A stretch of DNA of 64,000 bases from Glycomyces sp. YM15 (GCF_016918015.1 NZ_JAERMK010000005.1:40751-104750); one strand, 5' to 3'; positions 1 to 11,420 are shown, counted from the stretch's first letter. Notes: generated by a model from the letters alone, not told the origin. Numbers and translations: made by a program.

Positions 1-196
1 GGACGGGCAGGCCTTCGAGGAGGGCCGCGCCGCGGCCGATCATGTCGGTGCCGAGCCCGCGGTCGGGCAGCTCGGGCAGGTAGGGCCATTCGGGGAGTTC
101 GCCGAAGACGATGTTGACGGCCTCTTGGACGTCGGTCCCGGGCAGGGAGCCGACGCCGGTGGCGACGCCCATCGGCAAAGCGTCGATGTCGTCCAT
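1..196 (-). CDS. MetE C-terminal-like (UROD/MetE) protein, N-terminal fragment
   Basis: Only the first 65 residues lie in the window; the gene runs off the left edge. The visible start reads MDDIDALPMGVATGVGSLPG and continues with a PDRGLGTDMIGR stretch. This matches the N-terminus of the cobalamin-independent methionine-synthase-like proteins that sit downstream of mnmA in many actinobacteria (Rv3015c-type). Its ATG lies 4 bases after the mnmA stop, so it is the third gene of the iscS-mnmA operon and probably translationally coupled. These proteins lack a proven role; methionine synthase activity should not be assumed. Family assignment rests on the N-terminus and context only. Confidence 0.7.
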   Translation of the reverse strand, partial: MDDIDALPMGVATGVGSLPGTDVQEAVNIVFGELPEWPYLPELPDRGLGTDMIGRGAALLEGLPV

Positions 197-200
197 GGGT

Positions 201-1337
201 TCAGGCACCGGTCGCCTCGGCGGGTGCGCCGTCGCCGACGCCCGCGGAGGCGTAGGCCTGCGTCGAGTCGATGGTGCCGGAGGCGAGGACCGCGTCGCCT
301 TCGGGCGAGGGCTCGTAGACCACGAGGGCCTGGCCGGCGGCGACGCCGAACGCGGGCTTGTGGAGCTTCGCGGTGAGGCCGCCGTCGTCGGGGGTGACGG
401 TGGCCGGGTAGACCTCGCCGTGGGCGCGGAGCTGGATCTCGGCTTCGAACGGTGCGGTGCGCTCGGCGGCGAGCCAGACCGGCTTGCCGGTGCGGATGCG
501 GTCGACGCGCAGGGCCTCGCGGGGTCCGACCTCGACGCGGTTGTCGACGGGCGTGATCGAGAGGACGTAGCGGGGCTTGCCGTCGGCGGCGGGGCGCTTG
601 AGGCCGAGGCCGTGGCGCTGGCCGATGGTGAACTGGTGGGAGCCGTCGTGGCTGCCGAGGACTTCCCCGGAGGCGGCGTCGACGATCTCGCCTTCCTTCG
701 TGCCGAGCTTGTTCTTGAGGAAGCCGGAGGTGTCGCCGTCGGCGATGAAGCAGATGTCGTGGCTGTCGGGCTTCTTGGCGACGGCGAGGCCGCGGGTCTC
801 GGCCTCGACGCGGACCTGGTCCTTGGGGGTGTCGCCGAGCGGGAACAGGGATCCGGTGAGCTGGGCGGGGGTGAGCACGGCGAGGACGTACGACTGGTCC
901 TTGCCGGGGTCGACGGCGCGGCGCAGGAGGCCGTCCTCGCCCTTGCGGGCGTAGTGGCCGGTGACGACGGCGTCGAAGCCGAGGGCCAGCGCGCGGTCGA
1001 GGACGGCGGCGAACTTGATCTTCTCGTTGCAGCGCAGGCACGGGTTCGGGGTGCGCCCGGCCGCGTACTCGGCGTAGAAGTCCTCGACGACGTCCTCGTG
1101 GAAGCGTTCGGCCATGTCCCAGACGTAGAACGGGATGCCGATGACGTCGGCGGCGCGGCGGGCGTCGCGGGAGTCCTCGATGGTGCAGCAGCCGCGGGCC
1201 CCGGTCCGGTAGGTCTGGGGGTTCTTGGACAGCGCCAGGTGGACGCCGGTGACGTCGTGCCCGGCCTCGACGGCGCGGGCGGCGGCGACGGCCGAGTCGA
1301 CTCCGCCGCTCATGGCGGCCAGTACTCGCAGTTTCAC
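201..1337 (-). CDS. mnmA: tRNA-specific 2-thiouridylase MnmA
   Basis: This 378-residue enzyme adds sulfur to C2 of wobble uridine-34 in tRNAs for Lys, Glu and Gln, using ATP and sulfur relayed from a cysteine desulfurase. The N-terminal PP-loop motif SGGVDS is at residues 9-14, the first catalytic-cysteine region is [14 protein letters not shown], and the second is DSHDICFI, followed by the [11 protein letters not shown] stretch typical of the family. A GTG start ([12 protein letters not shown]) places the PP-loop at its usual distance from the N-terminus. The desulfurase gene lies 32 bases upstream on the same strand and is the likely sulfur donor; a MetE-like gene follows 4 bases downstream. 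Confidence 0.96.
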   Translation of the reverse strand: MKLRVLAAMSGGVDSAVAAARAVEAGHDVTGVHLALSKNPQTYRTGARGCCTIEDSRDARRAADVIGIPFYVWDMAERFHEDVVEDFYAEYAAGRTPNPCLRCNEKIKFAAVLDRALALGFDAVVTGHYARKGEDGLLRRAVDPGKDQSYVLAVLTPAQLTGSLFPLGDTPKDQVRVEAETRGLAVAKKPDSHDICFIADGDTSGFLKNKLGTKEGEIVDAASGEVLGSHDGSHQFTIGQRHGLGLKRPAADGKPRYVLSITPVDNRVEVGPREALRVDRIRTGKPVWLAAERTAPFEAEIQLRAHGEVYPATVTPDDGGLTAKLHKPAFGVAAGQALVVYEPSPEGDAVLASGTIDSTQAYASAGVGDGAPAEATGA

Positions 1338-1369
1338 GTCTTCAACCTTAGGCCCGTCTTCTGCAGAAG

Positions 1370-2527
1370 CTAGGAGAGCCCGGCGGTCTTGGCGCGCTTC
1401 ACGGCCTCGGGCAGGGCCGCGACGAGCGCGTCGATCTCGGCCCTGGTGGTGGGCCAGCCGAGCGTGAAGCGCAGGGAGGAGCGGGCGTCGTCGGCTTCGG
1501 CGCCCATGGCGAGGAGGACGTGCGAGGGCTGGGCGATCCCGGCCGAGCAGGCGGAGCCTGTGGCGCATTCGACACCGGCGGCGTCGAGGAGCATGAGGAG
1601 GGCGTCGCCTTCGCAGCCGGGGAACGAGAAGTGGGCGTTGCCGGGCAGGCGCGATTCGGGGTCGCCGTTGTAGATCGCCTCGGGGATGGTCTCGCGGATG
1701 CGGTCGACGAGGTCGTCGCGCAGCAGCGCGAGCCGCTGCGATTCGGTCTGCTGGGTGCGCACGGCGTGCGTGACCGCTTCGGCGAGCGCGGCGATGCCGG
1801 GCACGTCCAGGGTGCCGGAGCGGATCTCGCGTTCCTGGCCGCCGCCGTGGAGGAGCGGGACGGCTTTCACGTCGCGGCGCAGGAGGAGCGCTCCGGTGCC
1901 GGTGGGGCCGCCGAGTTTGTGGCCGGAGAGGGCGAGGGCGGCGGCGCCGGAGGCGGCGAAGTCGACGGGGACGTGGCCGACGGCCTGGATGGCGTCGGTG
2001 TGCACGGGGATGCCGTGGGCGGCGGCGAGTTCGGCGATCTCGGCGATGGGCTGCAGGGTGCCGACCTCGTTGTTCGCCCACATGCAGGTGAGGACGGTGA
2101 TCTCGGCGCCGCGCTCGTCGAGGAGTTCGGCGAGGACACCCGTGTCGACGCGGCCGAGCTTGTCGACGGGCAGTTCGGTGACGTCGGCCCGCTCGTGGTC
2201 CCCGAGCCAGGCGACGGCGTCGGCGACGGCGTGGTGCTCGATCGCGGTGGTGATCACGCGGCCCCGGCCCTCGGAGCGGCGGTGCCAGTGGATGCCTTTG
2301 ACGGCGAGGTTGTCGGCCTCGGTCCCGGAGCCGGTGAAGATGACCTCCCCGGGTTTGGCGCCCAGGGCTTCGGCGATGCGCTCGCGGGCCTCCTCGACCG
2401 TGCGGCGGGCGGCGCGCCCGGAACCGTGGAGGGAGGAGGCGTTGCCGAGAGCACGGGCGGTGCGCACGTAGGCGTCGAGCGCCTGGGGGAGCATCGGCGT
2501 GGTCGCGGCGTGATCGAGATAGGCCAT
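1370..2527 (-). CDS. iscS: cysteine desulfurase (NifS/IscS type)
   Basis: A PLP-dependent class V aminotransferase-fold enzyme of 385 residues that turns cysteine into alanine plus a protein-bound persulfide. The N-terminus [11 protein letters not shown] and the [12 protein letters not shown] stretch are characteristic. The PLP lysine sits in [14 protein letters not shown], and the catalytic persulfide cysteine in ATGSACSAG. The short loop around that cysteine is like the NifS/IscS group rather than SufS. It is the first gene of the operon with mnmA, so supplying sulfur for tRNA thiolation is its likely main role, perhaps along with Fe-S assembly. The symbol iscS is by group; no IscU partner is nearby. 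Confidence 0.93.
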   Translation of the reverse strand: MAYLDHAATTPMLPQALDAYVRTARALGNASSLHGSGRAARRTVEEARERIAEALGAKPGEVIFTGSGTEADNLAVKGIHWHRRSEGRGRVITTAIEHHAVADAVAWLGDHERADVTELPVDKLGRVDTGVLAELLDERGAEITVLTCMWANNEVGTLQPIAEIAELAAAHGIPVHTDAIQAVGHVPVDFAASGAAALALSGHKLGGPTGTGALLLRRDVKAVPLLHGGGQEREIRSGTLDVPGIAALAEAVTHAVRTQQTESQRLALLRDDLVDRIRETIPEAIYNGDPESRLPGNAHFSFPGCEGDALLMLLDAAGVECATGSACSAGIAQPSHVLLAMGAEADDARSSLRFTLGWPTTRAEIDALVAALPEAVKRAKTAGLS

Positions 2528-2833
2528 GGCCCGTCCATTCTACGTTTGATTCACGTCTCGCAAGCTTCGCCGTGGCCGGCGCGTCCCGGCTCACTCAGGC
2601 GGGCCGCGGCGGGGGTGTCGAGGCGGGGTCCGCGCCGTTCCGAGGGGTGGGATTTCGGTGCCGGGATCTTCCGCATTAGTCGGCGTAATGCGTCGTGGTG
2701 CGCGCGAGATAGAATCTGACGAATCCTCCTACCTTTCCGATCGTGAGGGGTCACCGCCCCGAGACCGGGTGCCGCGGAAACTGGTGTCCTAGGAAGCCGG
2801 AGCCTTCGCCGCCCGTGTCGAGAGAAAGTGTGA
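2528..2833. other. divergent intergenic region, iscS / HTH gene
   Basis: About 300 bases between the start codons of the desulfurase (minus) and the HTH protein (plus). It must hold both promoters. I see no ORF with coding character, no RNA gene and no strong hairpin. A weak purine-rich ribosome-binding site (AGAGAAAG at 2821-2828) precedes the plus-strand gene. Confidence 0.5.
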
Positions 2834-3751
2834 GTGCCGATGACGCCTGAGCTCGCCGAAGCGCTTCGCGCCGGGCCGTTCCACACCGCCCTGCGCGTGG
2901 CCATCCAGACCAGCGGGCTCGGTCTCGACCGTATCCGCCACCGCCTCGCCATGCGCGGCATCACCGTGTCGACCACGAGCCTGAGCTACTGGCAGTCGGG
3001 CCGGTCCCGGCCCGAGCGCGCCGAGTCCCTCGCCGCCGTGACCGCCCTCGAAGACCTCCTCGAGCTGCCCGCGGGGTCCCTGCGGGTGCTCTTGGGCCCC
3101 AAGCGGGCCCGCGGGCCGCGCTCGATCCGGGGGCAGCTCCCCCGGCCCGACGCGGTGCTGGGCGGCGACGCGGTGCGCGAACTGTGCGACCAGGTGCCCG
3201 CCTCGCGCGAGCACACCCTGGACATCCTCAGCCAGCAGGTGATCGTGCACGTCGACTCCGAATGGCAGGAGTCGGTGTTCGAACTGTCGATGCTGGTGCG
3301 CGCCAGGCGCGACGACGTGGACCGCTACATCTTGCTGTACCGCGGGGACGAGGGCTGCGACATCGACGACATCGAGTTCAAGCCGGTGCGCGACTGCACG
3401 GTGCCGAACATCCTGCGCCACAAGGAGGCGCCGGTCGCTCTGGCGGAGATCGTGTTCGACACGCCGCTGCCGCGCGGCGCGACCCACCTGTTCGAGATCG
3501 TCGTGCAGGGCAACGGGGGCACCTCCAGCGGGCACGGGAACGCGTTCCGGTACCCGGTGGACCAGTACTCGCTGCAGGTGCGCTTCGCGCCTGACGCGAT
3601 CCCGAAGCGCGTGTACCGCTTCGCCCAGTCGAGCCTGCAGCGCGAGAAGCGCGAGACCGGGGACCTGCAGCTGGGCCCGAACCGGACCGTGGCGCTGGCG
3701 GAGCCGGTGCCGAGGCCGGGCGCGCTGGGCATCGGCTGGGAGATCGAGTAG
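2834..3751 (+). CDS. helix-turn-helix protein with C-terminal unknown domain
   Basis: A 305-residue cytoplasmic protein of a type common in actinobacteria. Residues about 15-75 look like an XRE-type DNA-binding domain: the segment around ISVSTTSLSYWQSGRSRPER-like sequence (here TVSTTSLSYWQSGRSRPER) has the recognition helix and SGRSRPE turn seen in Cro/CI proteins. The rest is rich in beta-strand and has no motif I can name. A GTG start at 2834 fits the purine-rich leader; an ATG two codons later is an alternative. It is monocistronic, diverges from the desulfurase operon, and ends at a strong bidirectional terminator. Target genes are unknown. Confidence 0.75.
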   Translation: MPMTPELAEALRAGPFHTALRVAIQTSGLGLDRIRHRLAMRGITVSTTSLSYWQSGRSRPERAESLAAVTALEDLLELPAGSLRVLLGPKRARGPRSIRGQLPRPDAVLGGDAVRELCDQVPASREHTLDILSQQVIVHVDSEWQESVFELSMLVRARRDDVDRYILLYRGDEGCDIDDIEFKPVRDCTVPNILRHKEAPVALAEIVFDTPLPRGATHLFEIVVQGNGGTSSGHGNAFRYPVDQYSLQVRFAPDAIPKRVYRFAQSSLQREKRETGDLQLGPNRTVALAEPVPRPGALGIGWEIE

Positions 3752-3752
3752 G

Positions 3753-3800
3753 ACCGAAGCGAAGGGCCCCACCGGAAACGGTGGGGCCCTTCGCTTCGGT
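3753..3800. terminator. bidirectional terminator between HTH gene and bioY
   Basis: A perfect 22-base-pair stem (3753-3774 with 3779-3800) closed by a GAAA tetraloop. It lies between two convergent genes, 2 bases after the first stop and 9 bases from the second, so it can serve both. Confidence 0.93.
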
Positions 3801-3809
3801 CGCTGTGGC

Positions 3810-4421
3810 CTACTCGGCGTTGCGGAAGGTGTTGACGGCCGCCCAGGCTCCGGGCAGGAGCAGCGCCGCGATGACGAGCTTCAGCGCGTCGCCCGCGAGG
3901 AACGGGGTCATGCCCGAGGCAATCGCGTCGGAGGCGCTCATGTCGAGGGCGAAGGCCAGGTAGGGGACCCCGAAGGCGTACATGAGCACGTTGCCGACGA
4001 CCATGAGCCCCACGGTCTTCAGGATCGTGCGGTCCCCGCCGCGCTTGGCGAGGAAGCCGACCGCGACGGAGGCGGCCAGGAAGCCGATGATGTAGCCGAA
4101 GGTCGGCATCGCGTAGCCGGAGGTGCCGTCGGTGAACCACGGGACGCCCGCGGCGCCGGCGGCGAGGTAGAGCGCCAGGGTCAGGCCCGCGCGCAGCGGC
4201 CCGTAGGCGGCGCCGAGGAGCAGCACGGTGAACGTGGTGAGCACGAACGGGACCGGGCTGATCTGCGGGATGGTGAACGCGATCTGCGCGGAAGCGCCGA
4301 CGGCGGCGGCACCGCCGAGCACGAGCACGGCGTCGCGCGCGTAGGCGGCGGCCTTCGTGCGGGCGGGCAGGAGATCAGCGAGAACGCTTGGCGCGGCAAT
4401 CGCGGCAGCTGGGGCGGCCAT
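3810..4421 (-). CDS. bioY: biotin ECF transporter S component BioY
   Basis: A 203-residue membrane protein that binds biotin as the substrate-capture subunit of an ECF importer. Six hydrophobic segments alternate with short loops. Family features include the FTIPQISPVPFVLTTFTVLL region, the AAYGPLRAGLTLALYLAAG segment and AGDALKLVIAALLLPG near the end. The start at 4421 (MAAPAAA) is chosen because GGAGGA lies 7 bases upstream; two earlier in-frame ATGs lie upstream of that site. No ECF ATPase or T subunit is adjacent, so it must act alone or use shared subunits encoded elsewhere. A TATATA element about 35 bases upstream of the start is the probable -10. Confidence 0.92.
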   Translation of the reverse strand: MAAPAAAIAAPSVLADLLPARTKAAAYARDAVLVLGGAAAVGASAQIAFTIPQISPVPFVLTTFTVLLLGAAYGPLRAGLTLALYLAAGAAGVPWFTDGTSGYAMPTFGYIIGFLAASVAVGFLAKRGGDRTILKTVGLMVVGNVLMYAFGVPYLAFALDMSASDAIASGMTPFLAGDALKLVIAALLLPGAWAAVNTFRNAE

Positions 4422-4745
4422 GGCGGATTCCTCCAACATCATCTGTAGGTTCTATATAACGAGAGGCTCCGGGAAGCGTAACTCACGCTTGTTACGACAA
4501 CGTGACACCCCCGCAGGAGCACCCCGGAGCCGGGCCCGAAGGTTCCCCCGGCTGCGCGGCGCCGAAGGCGCTGGGCCCGCGTCCGGACCTGAGCGGTGTC
4601 GTGCCGCCCGGACCTGAGCAGTGCCGTACGGCCCGGGCCCCGAAGGGCCCGGGCCGTAATGGTCGGTGCAGGCGGGCGGGCGCCGCTCGACCCCGTTTCG
4701 CGGACCTGGCGCCTTCGGCGCCGTCGCGCGGCCTGGGGACCTCGC
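4422..4745. other. intergenic region bioY leader / etfA 3' end
   Basis: 324 bases without a credible gene. The right part (4440-4500) is the only AT-rich piece and should carry the bioY promoter; the left holds the etfA terminator hairpin and further GC-rich inverted repeats such as GGCGCC-TTC-GGCGCC near 4710. Confidence 0.5.
4627..4658 (-). terminator. etfBA operon terminator
   Basis: A perfect 14-base-pair GC-rich stem (4627-4640 with 4645-4658) with a CGAA loop, about 90 bases downstream of the etfA stop codon on the minus strand. Confidence 0.75.
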
Positions 4746-5675
4746 CTACTTCCGCTTCTCGATCTCCTCGAGCGCCTGCGGGAGCACCTGGAACAGGTCG
4801 CCCACCACGCCGAAGTCGGCCATGCCGAAGATCGGCGCGTCCGCGTCCTTGTTGACCGCCACGATGACCCGCGAGGTCTGCATCCCCGCGCGGTGCTGGA
4901 TCGCGCCCGAGATGCCGGCCGCTACGTACAGCTGCGGCGACACGGTCGTACCGGTCTGGCCGACCTGGAACTTGTGCGGGTAGAACCCGGAGTCGGTCGC
5001 CGCGCGCGAGGCGCCGACCGCACCGCCCAGGGCGTCGGCCATGCGCTCGATGAGCGCGAAGTCCTCCGCCGAACCCACGCCGCGTCCGCCGGAGACCACC
5101 ACGCCGGCCTCGGCCAGGCCCGGACGGTCGCCTGCGGGCTCGTCGACCCGCTCGGTGATGCGCACGCGCTGGTCGGCTTCGGCGACGCTCGCCGCCACCG
5201 CTTCCACGGTCGGCGAGCCCGGAGCCGGAGCGGGCTCGGTCGAGCCGGCCTTCACCGTCGCGAGCGTGAACCCCTTGGTGGCCTTCGACTTCACGATCGT
5301 GCCGCCCGCGAACGCGTCCTGCGTCGCGGTCCCGTCGGCCTCGAGGCCGGACACGTCGGTCAGCAGGCCGTTCTCCAGCGCCACCGCCACGCGGGCGGCC
5401 AAAGCCTTGCCCTCGTCGGTGCTCGGCAGCAGGAAGAAGCCCGGAGCGGCCGAGCGCGCCAGGTCGATCAGGACGGTCGCTTTCGGATCCACGAAATAGT
5501 CGTCAGCGCCCGGGGCGTCGACCCGGTAGACCTTCACCGCACCGTATTCGCCCGCGAGAGCGGCCGAGGCGTCGTCGAAGGCGATGGCCGAGACGTCGCC
5601 GAGCGAGCGTCCGAGAGTGAGGACCTCAGCGGCGTGCTTGCCCGAGTTCGGTACGTACACAAGGATGTCAGTCAT
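4746..5675 (-). CDS. etfA: electron transfer flavoprotein alpha subunit
   Basis: EtfA (FixB) carries FAD and pairs with EtfB to pass electrons from acyl-CoA and other dehydrogenases toward the quinone pool. The C-terminal FAD domain is clear: the stretch [20 protein letters not shown] followed by [15 protein letters not shown] is the family signature. The N-terminal MTDILVYVP strand and middle [13 protein letters not shown] motif also fit. About 309 residues is the usual length. Two adjacent ATGs exist; the second is 6 bases after GGAG and is preferred. It follows etfB by fewer than 10 bases and forms a two-gene operon. Confidence 0.96.
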   Translation of the reverse strand: MTDILVYVPNSGKHAAEVLTLGRSLGDVSAIAFDDASAALAGEYGAVKVYRVDAPGADDYFVDPKATVLIDLARSAAPGFFLLPSTDEGKALAARVAVALENGLLTDVSGLEADGTATQDAFAGGTIVKSKATKGFTLATVKAGSTEPAPAPGSPTVEAVAASVAEADQRVRITERVDEPAGDRPGLAEAGVVVSGGRGVGSAEDFALIERMADALGGAVGASRAATDSGFYPHKFQVGQTGTTVSPQLYVAAGISGAIQHRAGMQTSRVIVAVNKDADAPIFGMADFGVVGDLFQVLPQALEEIEKRK

Positions 5676-5684
5676 CATCGGCTC

Positions 5685-6455
5685 CTAGATGAACTTCTCG
5701 ACGGCGAGGAACTCGGCGAGCGCGACGCCGCCCTGGCCTTCGTCGGTGACGATCTGCCCTGCGGTGCGGGCGGGGCGCTCGGCGGCGCTCAGCACCTCGT
5801 TGCCCGCGGCGGCGGGCCCGGCCTCGGTCACGCCGAGGTCGGCGAGGGTGAGGGTCTCGACGGGCTTGCGCTTGGCGGCCATGATGCCCTTGAGCGAGGG
5901 GTAGCGCGGCGTGTTGATGGTGTCCCAGACGGACACGATCGCCGGAAGGCTCGCGCTGAGCACGTCGTATCCGTTGGTCCGCTGGTGCTCGACGGTGACG
6001 GTGGTGCCGTCGGTGTCGATCTTGCGGGCGCCGGTGAGCGCGGGAACGCCGGTGCGGGCGGCGAGCAGGTGGGGCATGACGCCCATGCCGGAGTCGGTGG
6101 ACTCGGCGCCGGCGATCACGAGGTCCCATTCGAGGCGGCCGAGGGCCGCGGCGAGGATCTGGGAGGTGGTGAGCGCGTCGGAGCCGCCGACGGCCTCGTC
6201 CTCGATGTGCACGGCCTTGTCGGCGCCCATCGCGAGGACCTTGCGCACGGTCTCCGTGGCCTGGCCGGGGCCGAGGGTGAGGACGGTGACCTCGCCGCCG
6301 TGGGCCTCCTTGAGCTGGAGGGCGGCTTCGACGGCGTATTCGTCGAGCTCCCCCATGACGTTGTTGGCGCCGTTGCGGTCGACCCGCAACCGGGCGTCCA
6401 GCTGTCTCGCCAGCCCCGAGTCCGGGACCTGCTTGACCAGAACCACGATGTTCAT
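5685..6455 (-). CDS. etfB: electron transfer flavoprotein beta subunit
   Basis: EtfB (FixA), 256 residues, binds AMP and forms the heterodimer with EtfA encoded just downstream. The N-terminus MNIVVLVKQVPD is typical, and the adenine-nucleotide loop region is seen in IAGAESTDSGMGVMPHLLA. The late stretch PRYPSLKGIMAAKRKP is the conserved recognition-loop area contacted by partner dehydrogenases. The ATG at 6455 is chosen because GGAGG lies 6 bases upstream. It is the promoter-proximal gene of the etfBA operon, preceded by a -10 element with an overlapping inverted repeat. Confidence 0.96.
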   Translation of the reverse strand: MNIVVLVKQVPDSGLARQLDARLRVDRNGANNVMGELDEYAVEAALQLKEAHGGEVTVLTLGPGQATETVRKVLAMGADKAVHIEDEAVGGSDALTTSQILAAALGRLEWDLVIAGAESTDSGMGVMPHLLAARTGVPALTGARKIDTDGTTVTVEHQRTNGYDVLSASLPAIVSVWDTINTPRYPSLKGIMAAKRKPVETLTLADLGVTEAGPAAAGNEVLSAAERPARTAGQIVTDEGQGGVALAEFLAVEKFI

Positions 6456-6505
6456 CGACAACCTCCGAGGTCGTACTAGAGGACGCTTGTTGGCCTTAGT
6501 TTTCG

Positions 6506-6530
6506 TTCAGGCGTCTCGGCCTGAACTATA
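6506..6530 (-). promoter_or_regulatory. etfBA promoter with inverted repeat
   Basis: TTCAGGC-6-GCCTGAA is a perfect inverted repeat at 6506-6525. On the minus strand it directly follows a TATAGT -10 hexamer (6525-6530). A protein bound here would cover the transcription start of etfBA. The regulator is unknown. Confidence 0.5.
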
Positions 6531-6604
6531 TCCTACGAAGTTACTTACGAGTAACCACCCGAGGCGTTGTTGTCCCCGGCGCGGCGGACAGGCATGATTG
6601 GATC

Positions 6605-6922
6605 ATGATCCGCGCGTTCGTCTTCCTGTTCCTGGCGCATCTGGCGCTGGTCATCGCAGCGGTCGCTGACTGCCTCGGCGGTGAACACGCCCCCAGGAAG
6701 CTCACGCGCGCCTGGTGGGTGCTCATCATCGTGCTCGCGCCCGTCGTCGGCGGCATCCTCTGGTTCACCGTCGGCCGGGCGAAGCCCCCGCGGCCGCAGC
6801 CGGGGCCGCGCCACGGCAGCGCCGGCCCGCGGAACCCGAAGGGCCCGGTCGCACCCGACGACGACCCGGACTTCCTGCGGGACATCGACCGCCGTCTGCG
6901 CGACGAGAACAAGGACGACTGA
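6605..6922 (+). CDS. small membrane protein, PLDc_N domain
   Basis: 105 residues. Two hydrophobic helices (about residues 3-22 and 38-57) flank a short DCLGGEHAPRKLTRAWW loop; the W-x5-P-x2-G-x3-W pattern (WVLIIVLAPVVGGILWF) is that of the PLDc_N (phospholipase D nuclease N-terminal) membrane domain found in many small actinobacterial proteins without the nuclease part. The tail is charged and proline rich, with an acidic FLRDIDRRLRDENKDD end. There is no clear ribosome-binding site, and a CATGAT hexamer ends 6 bases before the ATG, so a leaderless mRNA is plausible. It converges on clpX with only 3 bases between stops. Function unknown. Confidence 0.8.
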   Translation: MIRAFVFLFLAHLALVIAAVADCLGGEHAPRKLTRAWWVLIIVLAPVVGGILWFTVGRAKPPRPQPGPRHGSAGPRNPKGPVAPDDDPDFLRDIDRRLRDENKDD

Positions 6923-6925
6923 ACC

Positions 6926-8227
<1,302 letters not shown>

Positions 8228-8530
8228 CGCGGTAACTCCCTTCCTCGGCTCGCCCTGTGGGCCCTGCCGAGCGTGCTTTCGTGCTCCGTTGCTGAAAGGT
8301 CAACCCGTGCCACCGATCCGGCTCCGTTGATTCAGGACGAACCGGTGTCTCGATCCAGTATTTCGCATTTGCCGCCACCGCGCCACCCTTGCGGGGTTCA
8401 GGGCCGGCCTGGGCCACGGTATCGCGGCCGGGCGACATCGGGGGCGGATCGATCGGAGGTGAGGTTCCGTCGGATGGCGGTGCGGAGGCGGCGGGCCGGG
8501 CGTCCGGCCCGCCGCTCCTGGGGCTTGCGG
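8228..8530. other. clpP2-clpX intergenic region
   Basis: 303 bases on the operon path from clpP2 to clpX. It holds the clpP2-distal hairpin and presumably an internal clpX promoter. I see no small gene or RNA; the short minus-strand open frames here lack start signals. Confidence 0.45.
8490..8513 (-). terminator. hairpin after clpP2
   Basis: A perfect 10-base-pair stem GGCGGGCCGG/CCGGCCCGCC with a 4-base loop, 18 bases downstream of the clpP2 stop. It could end or attenuate clpP1P2 transcription before clpX. Confidence 0.6.
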
Positions 8531-9193
8531 TTACGCCGCGGCCTCGGCGGGCAGGGCGTTCTTCTTGCGGTAGGTCAGCACGTTGTCGACGATGCCGTAC
8601 GCGACGGCCTCCTCGGCGGTGAAGATCTTGTCGCGCTCGATGTCGCGGCGGATCTTCTCGATCGGCTGACCGGTGTGGCGGGCGAGGATCTTCTCCAGCT
8701 GGTCGCGCATGCGCATGATCTCGCGGGCCTGGATCTCCATGTCGGAGGCCTGGCCGAAGGTGCCCTCGGTGGCCGGCTGGTGGACGATCACGCGGGAGTT
8801 CGGCAGCGCGGTGCGCTTGCCGGGGGTCCCGGCCGCGAGCAGCACGGCGGCGGCCGAGGCGGCCTGGCCCATGCACACGGTCTGGATGTCCGGGCGCACG
8901 TACTGCATCGTGTCGTAGATGGCCATGAGCGCGGTGAGCGAGCCGCCCGGCGAGTTGATGTACATGATGATGTCCCGGTCGGGGTCGTTGCCCTCGAGGA
9001 CGATCAGCTGGCTCATGATGTCGTTCGCGGAGGTGTCGTCCACCGGGGACCCGAGGAAGATGATCCGGTCCTCGAACATCTTGTTGTACGGGTTCATCTC
9101 CTTGACCCCGTACGAGGTCTTCTCCGTGAACGACGGGACGATGTAGCGGGCGCGCGGGTCGTAACCGCCGGCCTGGGCGTGGATGTCCATCAT
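8531..9193 (-). CDS. clpP2: ATP-dependent Clp protease proteolytic subunit ClpP2
   Basis: Serine peptidase subunit of 220 residues. The catalytic serine is in MGQAASAAAVLLAAG, the histidine in VIVHQPATEGTFGQ, and the aspartate in RRDIERDKIFTAEEA. It has the longer N-terminus (YIVPSFTEKTSYGVKEMNPYNK) and the sequence style of the second actinobacterial ClpP, which forms a mixed tetradecamer with ClpP1 and docks ClpX/ClpC. It starts 19 bases after the clpP1 stop, in one transcript. A G-rich site AGGGG lies 6 bases before the ATG. Confidence 0.97.
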   Translation of the reverse strand: MMDIHAQAGGYDPRARYIVPSFTEKTSYGVKEMNPYNKMFEDRIIFLGSPVDDTSANDIMSQLIVLEGNDPDRDIIMYINSPGGSLTALMAIYDTMQYVRPDIQTVCMGQAASAAAVLLAAGTPGKRTALPNSRVIVHQPATEGTFGQASDMEIQAREIMRMRDQLEKILARHTGQPIEKIRRDIERDKIFTAEEAVAYGIVDNVLTYRKKNALPAEAAA

Positions 9194-9212
9194 CTGGTTC
9201 CCCTATTCCTTA

Positions 9213-9881
9213 CTAGTTGGCCTCGGCGGGGACGTCGGCCACCCGCTTGACGACGTGGTCGATGAAGCCGTAGTCCTTCGCCTCGGCGGCGGTGAACCAG
9301 CGGTCGCGGTCGGAGTCGCGCTCGATCTCCTCGATCGTGCGGCCGGTGTGCGCGGCGACGCGCTCCTGGAACATCTGCTTGGTGTAGAGCATCTGCTCGG
9401 CGAGGATCGCGACGTCGGAGGCGGTGCCGCCGATGCCGCCGGAGGGCTGGTGCATCATGATGCGCGCGTGCGGGAGCGCGTAGCGCTTGCCCGGGGCGCC
9501 GGCGCAGAGCAGCAGCTGGCCCATGGAGGCGGCCATGCCCATGCCGACGGTGGCGACGTCGTTCTTGATGTACTGCATGGTGTCGTAGATGGCCATGCCG
9601 TCGTAGACCGAGCCGCCGGGCGAGTTGATGTAGAGCTTGATGTCGCGCTGGTCGTCCTCGGCCTCGAGCAGGAGCAGCTGGGCGCACAGGCGGTTGGCGA
9701 TCTCGGAGTTGACGTCCGAGCCCAGGAACAGGATGTGCTCCTTGAGCAGACGATCGAAGACCATGCTGTCCAGGCCGACCGAGGAGGCGTCGCCGCCACC
9801 GCGCCGGGCCACCGCGCTGACGACGTCCTTCTCCAGCTGCGAGGAGAATGGAATCGAACGGTCCATGTCTTGCACCTTCAT
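9213..9881 (-). CDS. clpP1: ATP-dependent Clp protease proteolytic subunit ClpP1
   Basis: First gene of the clpP1-clpP2-clpX cluster, 222 residues. Catalytic serine in MGMAASMGQLLLCAG, histidine in ARIMMHQPSGGIGG, aspartate in ERDSDRDRWFTAAEA, and the INSPGGSVYDGMAIYDTM active-site strand. Start taken as the ATG at 9881; an ATG five codons later (MDRSIPF) has a better AAGGTG site and is an alternative. The N-terminal 35 residues are longer and more polar than in mycobacterial ClpP1. Upstream lies a probable ClgR box. Trigger factor, usually directly upstream of clpP1, is here about 19 kb away. Confidence 0.97.
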   Translation of the reverse strand: MKVQDMDRSIPFSSQLEKDVVSAVARRGGGDASSVGLDSMVFDRLLKEHILFLGSDVNSEIANRLCAQLLLLEAEDDQRDIKLYINSPGGSVYDGMAIYDTMQYIKNDVATVGMGMAASMGQLLLCAGAPGKRYALPHARIMMHQPSGGIGGTASDVAILAEQMLYTKQMFQERVAAHTGRTIEEIERDSDRDRWFTAAEAKDYGFIDHVVKRVADVPAEAN

Positions 9882-9969
9882 TCTGTCTCGGCGATATGCA
9901 CTCGGCCTTGCGGTTACCAACCCAGACCTTAGCCCGTCGGGGCGACGATCGGACGCGCCTGGGCTCCGT

Positions 9970-9983
9970 GTTCGCTGCGAGCG
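9970..9983 (-). promoter_or_regulatory. probable ClgR operator upstream of clpP1
   Basis: GTTCGC-TGCGA-GCG matches the GTTCGC-N5-GCG pattern described for the ClgR activator of clp and lon genes in Streptomyces and relatives. It lies about 90 bases before the clpP1 start, a normal activator distance. The pattern is from memory of the family; the exact bases are seen here. Confidence 0.55.
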
Positions 9984-10094
9984 GAGCGCCACTCGTCGCC
10001 CCGCCCCTCCTCGGCCACGGGCCGCCGCGGCGCCCGCACAGGAGGTCCGCCCTCCGGAGGAGCGGAGGCGCAGCCGGGGCCCGGAAACGCGATC

Positions 10095-10121
10095 GGGGCC
10101 CGGCCGCGATGGCCGGGCCCC
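10095..10121 (-). terminator. terminator of the secreted subtilisin gene
   Basis: A perfect 11-base-pair stem GGGGCCCGGCC/GGCCGGGCCCC with a 5-base loop, 16 bases downstream of the peptidase stop codon. Confidence 0.85.
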
Positions 10122-10136
10122 TCACTCATGGGACGG

Positions 10137-11294
<1,158 letters not shown>

Positions 11295-11420
11295 GTACAT
11301 GCACCCTTCGGGAGGAAACGGGCTATGGCATCTGTCACAAGGTACCAAGAAATTGATAGATTTGGTTACCTCGCGGTAGCGAAAACCGAAAATCCCTCTT
11401 TAACCCACAATGGAGTGACT

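Noticed and set aside
111..1373. Long plus-strand open frame opposite mnmA
   Set aside because: It mirrors the codon pattern of mnmA on the other strand and has no family features; it is an antisense shadow common at high GC.
4445..4465. BioR-like box TTATATAGAA before bioY
   Set aside because: It matches 9 of 10 positions of a proteobacterial GntR site, but also equals a plain -10 element; no BioR gene is present here.
4596..6479. 627-codon plus-strand frame opposite etfA and etfB
   Set aside because: Both Etf subunits are unmistakable on the minus strand; the plus-strand translation is low-complexity Gly/Arg/Ala.
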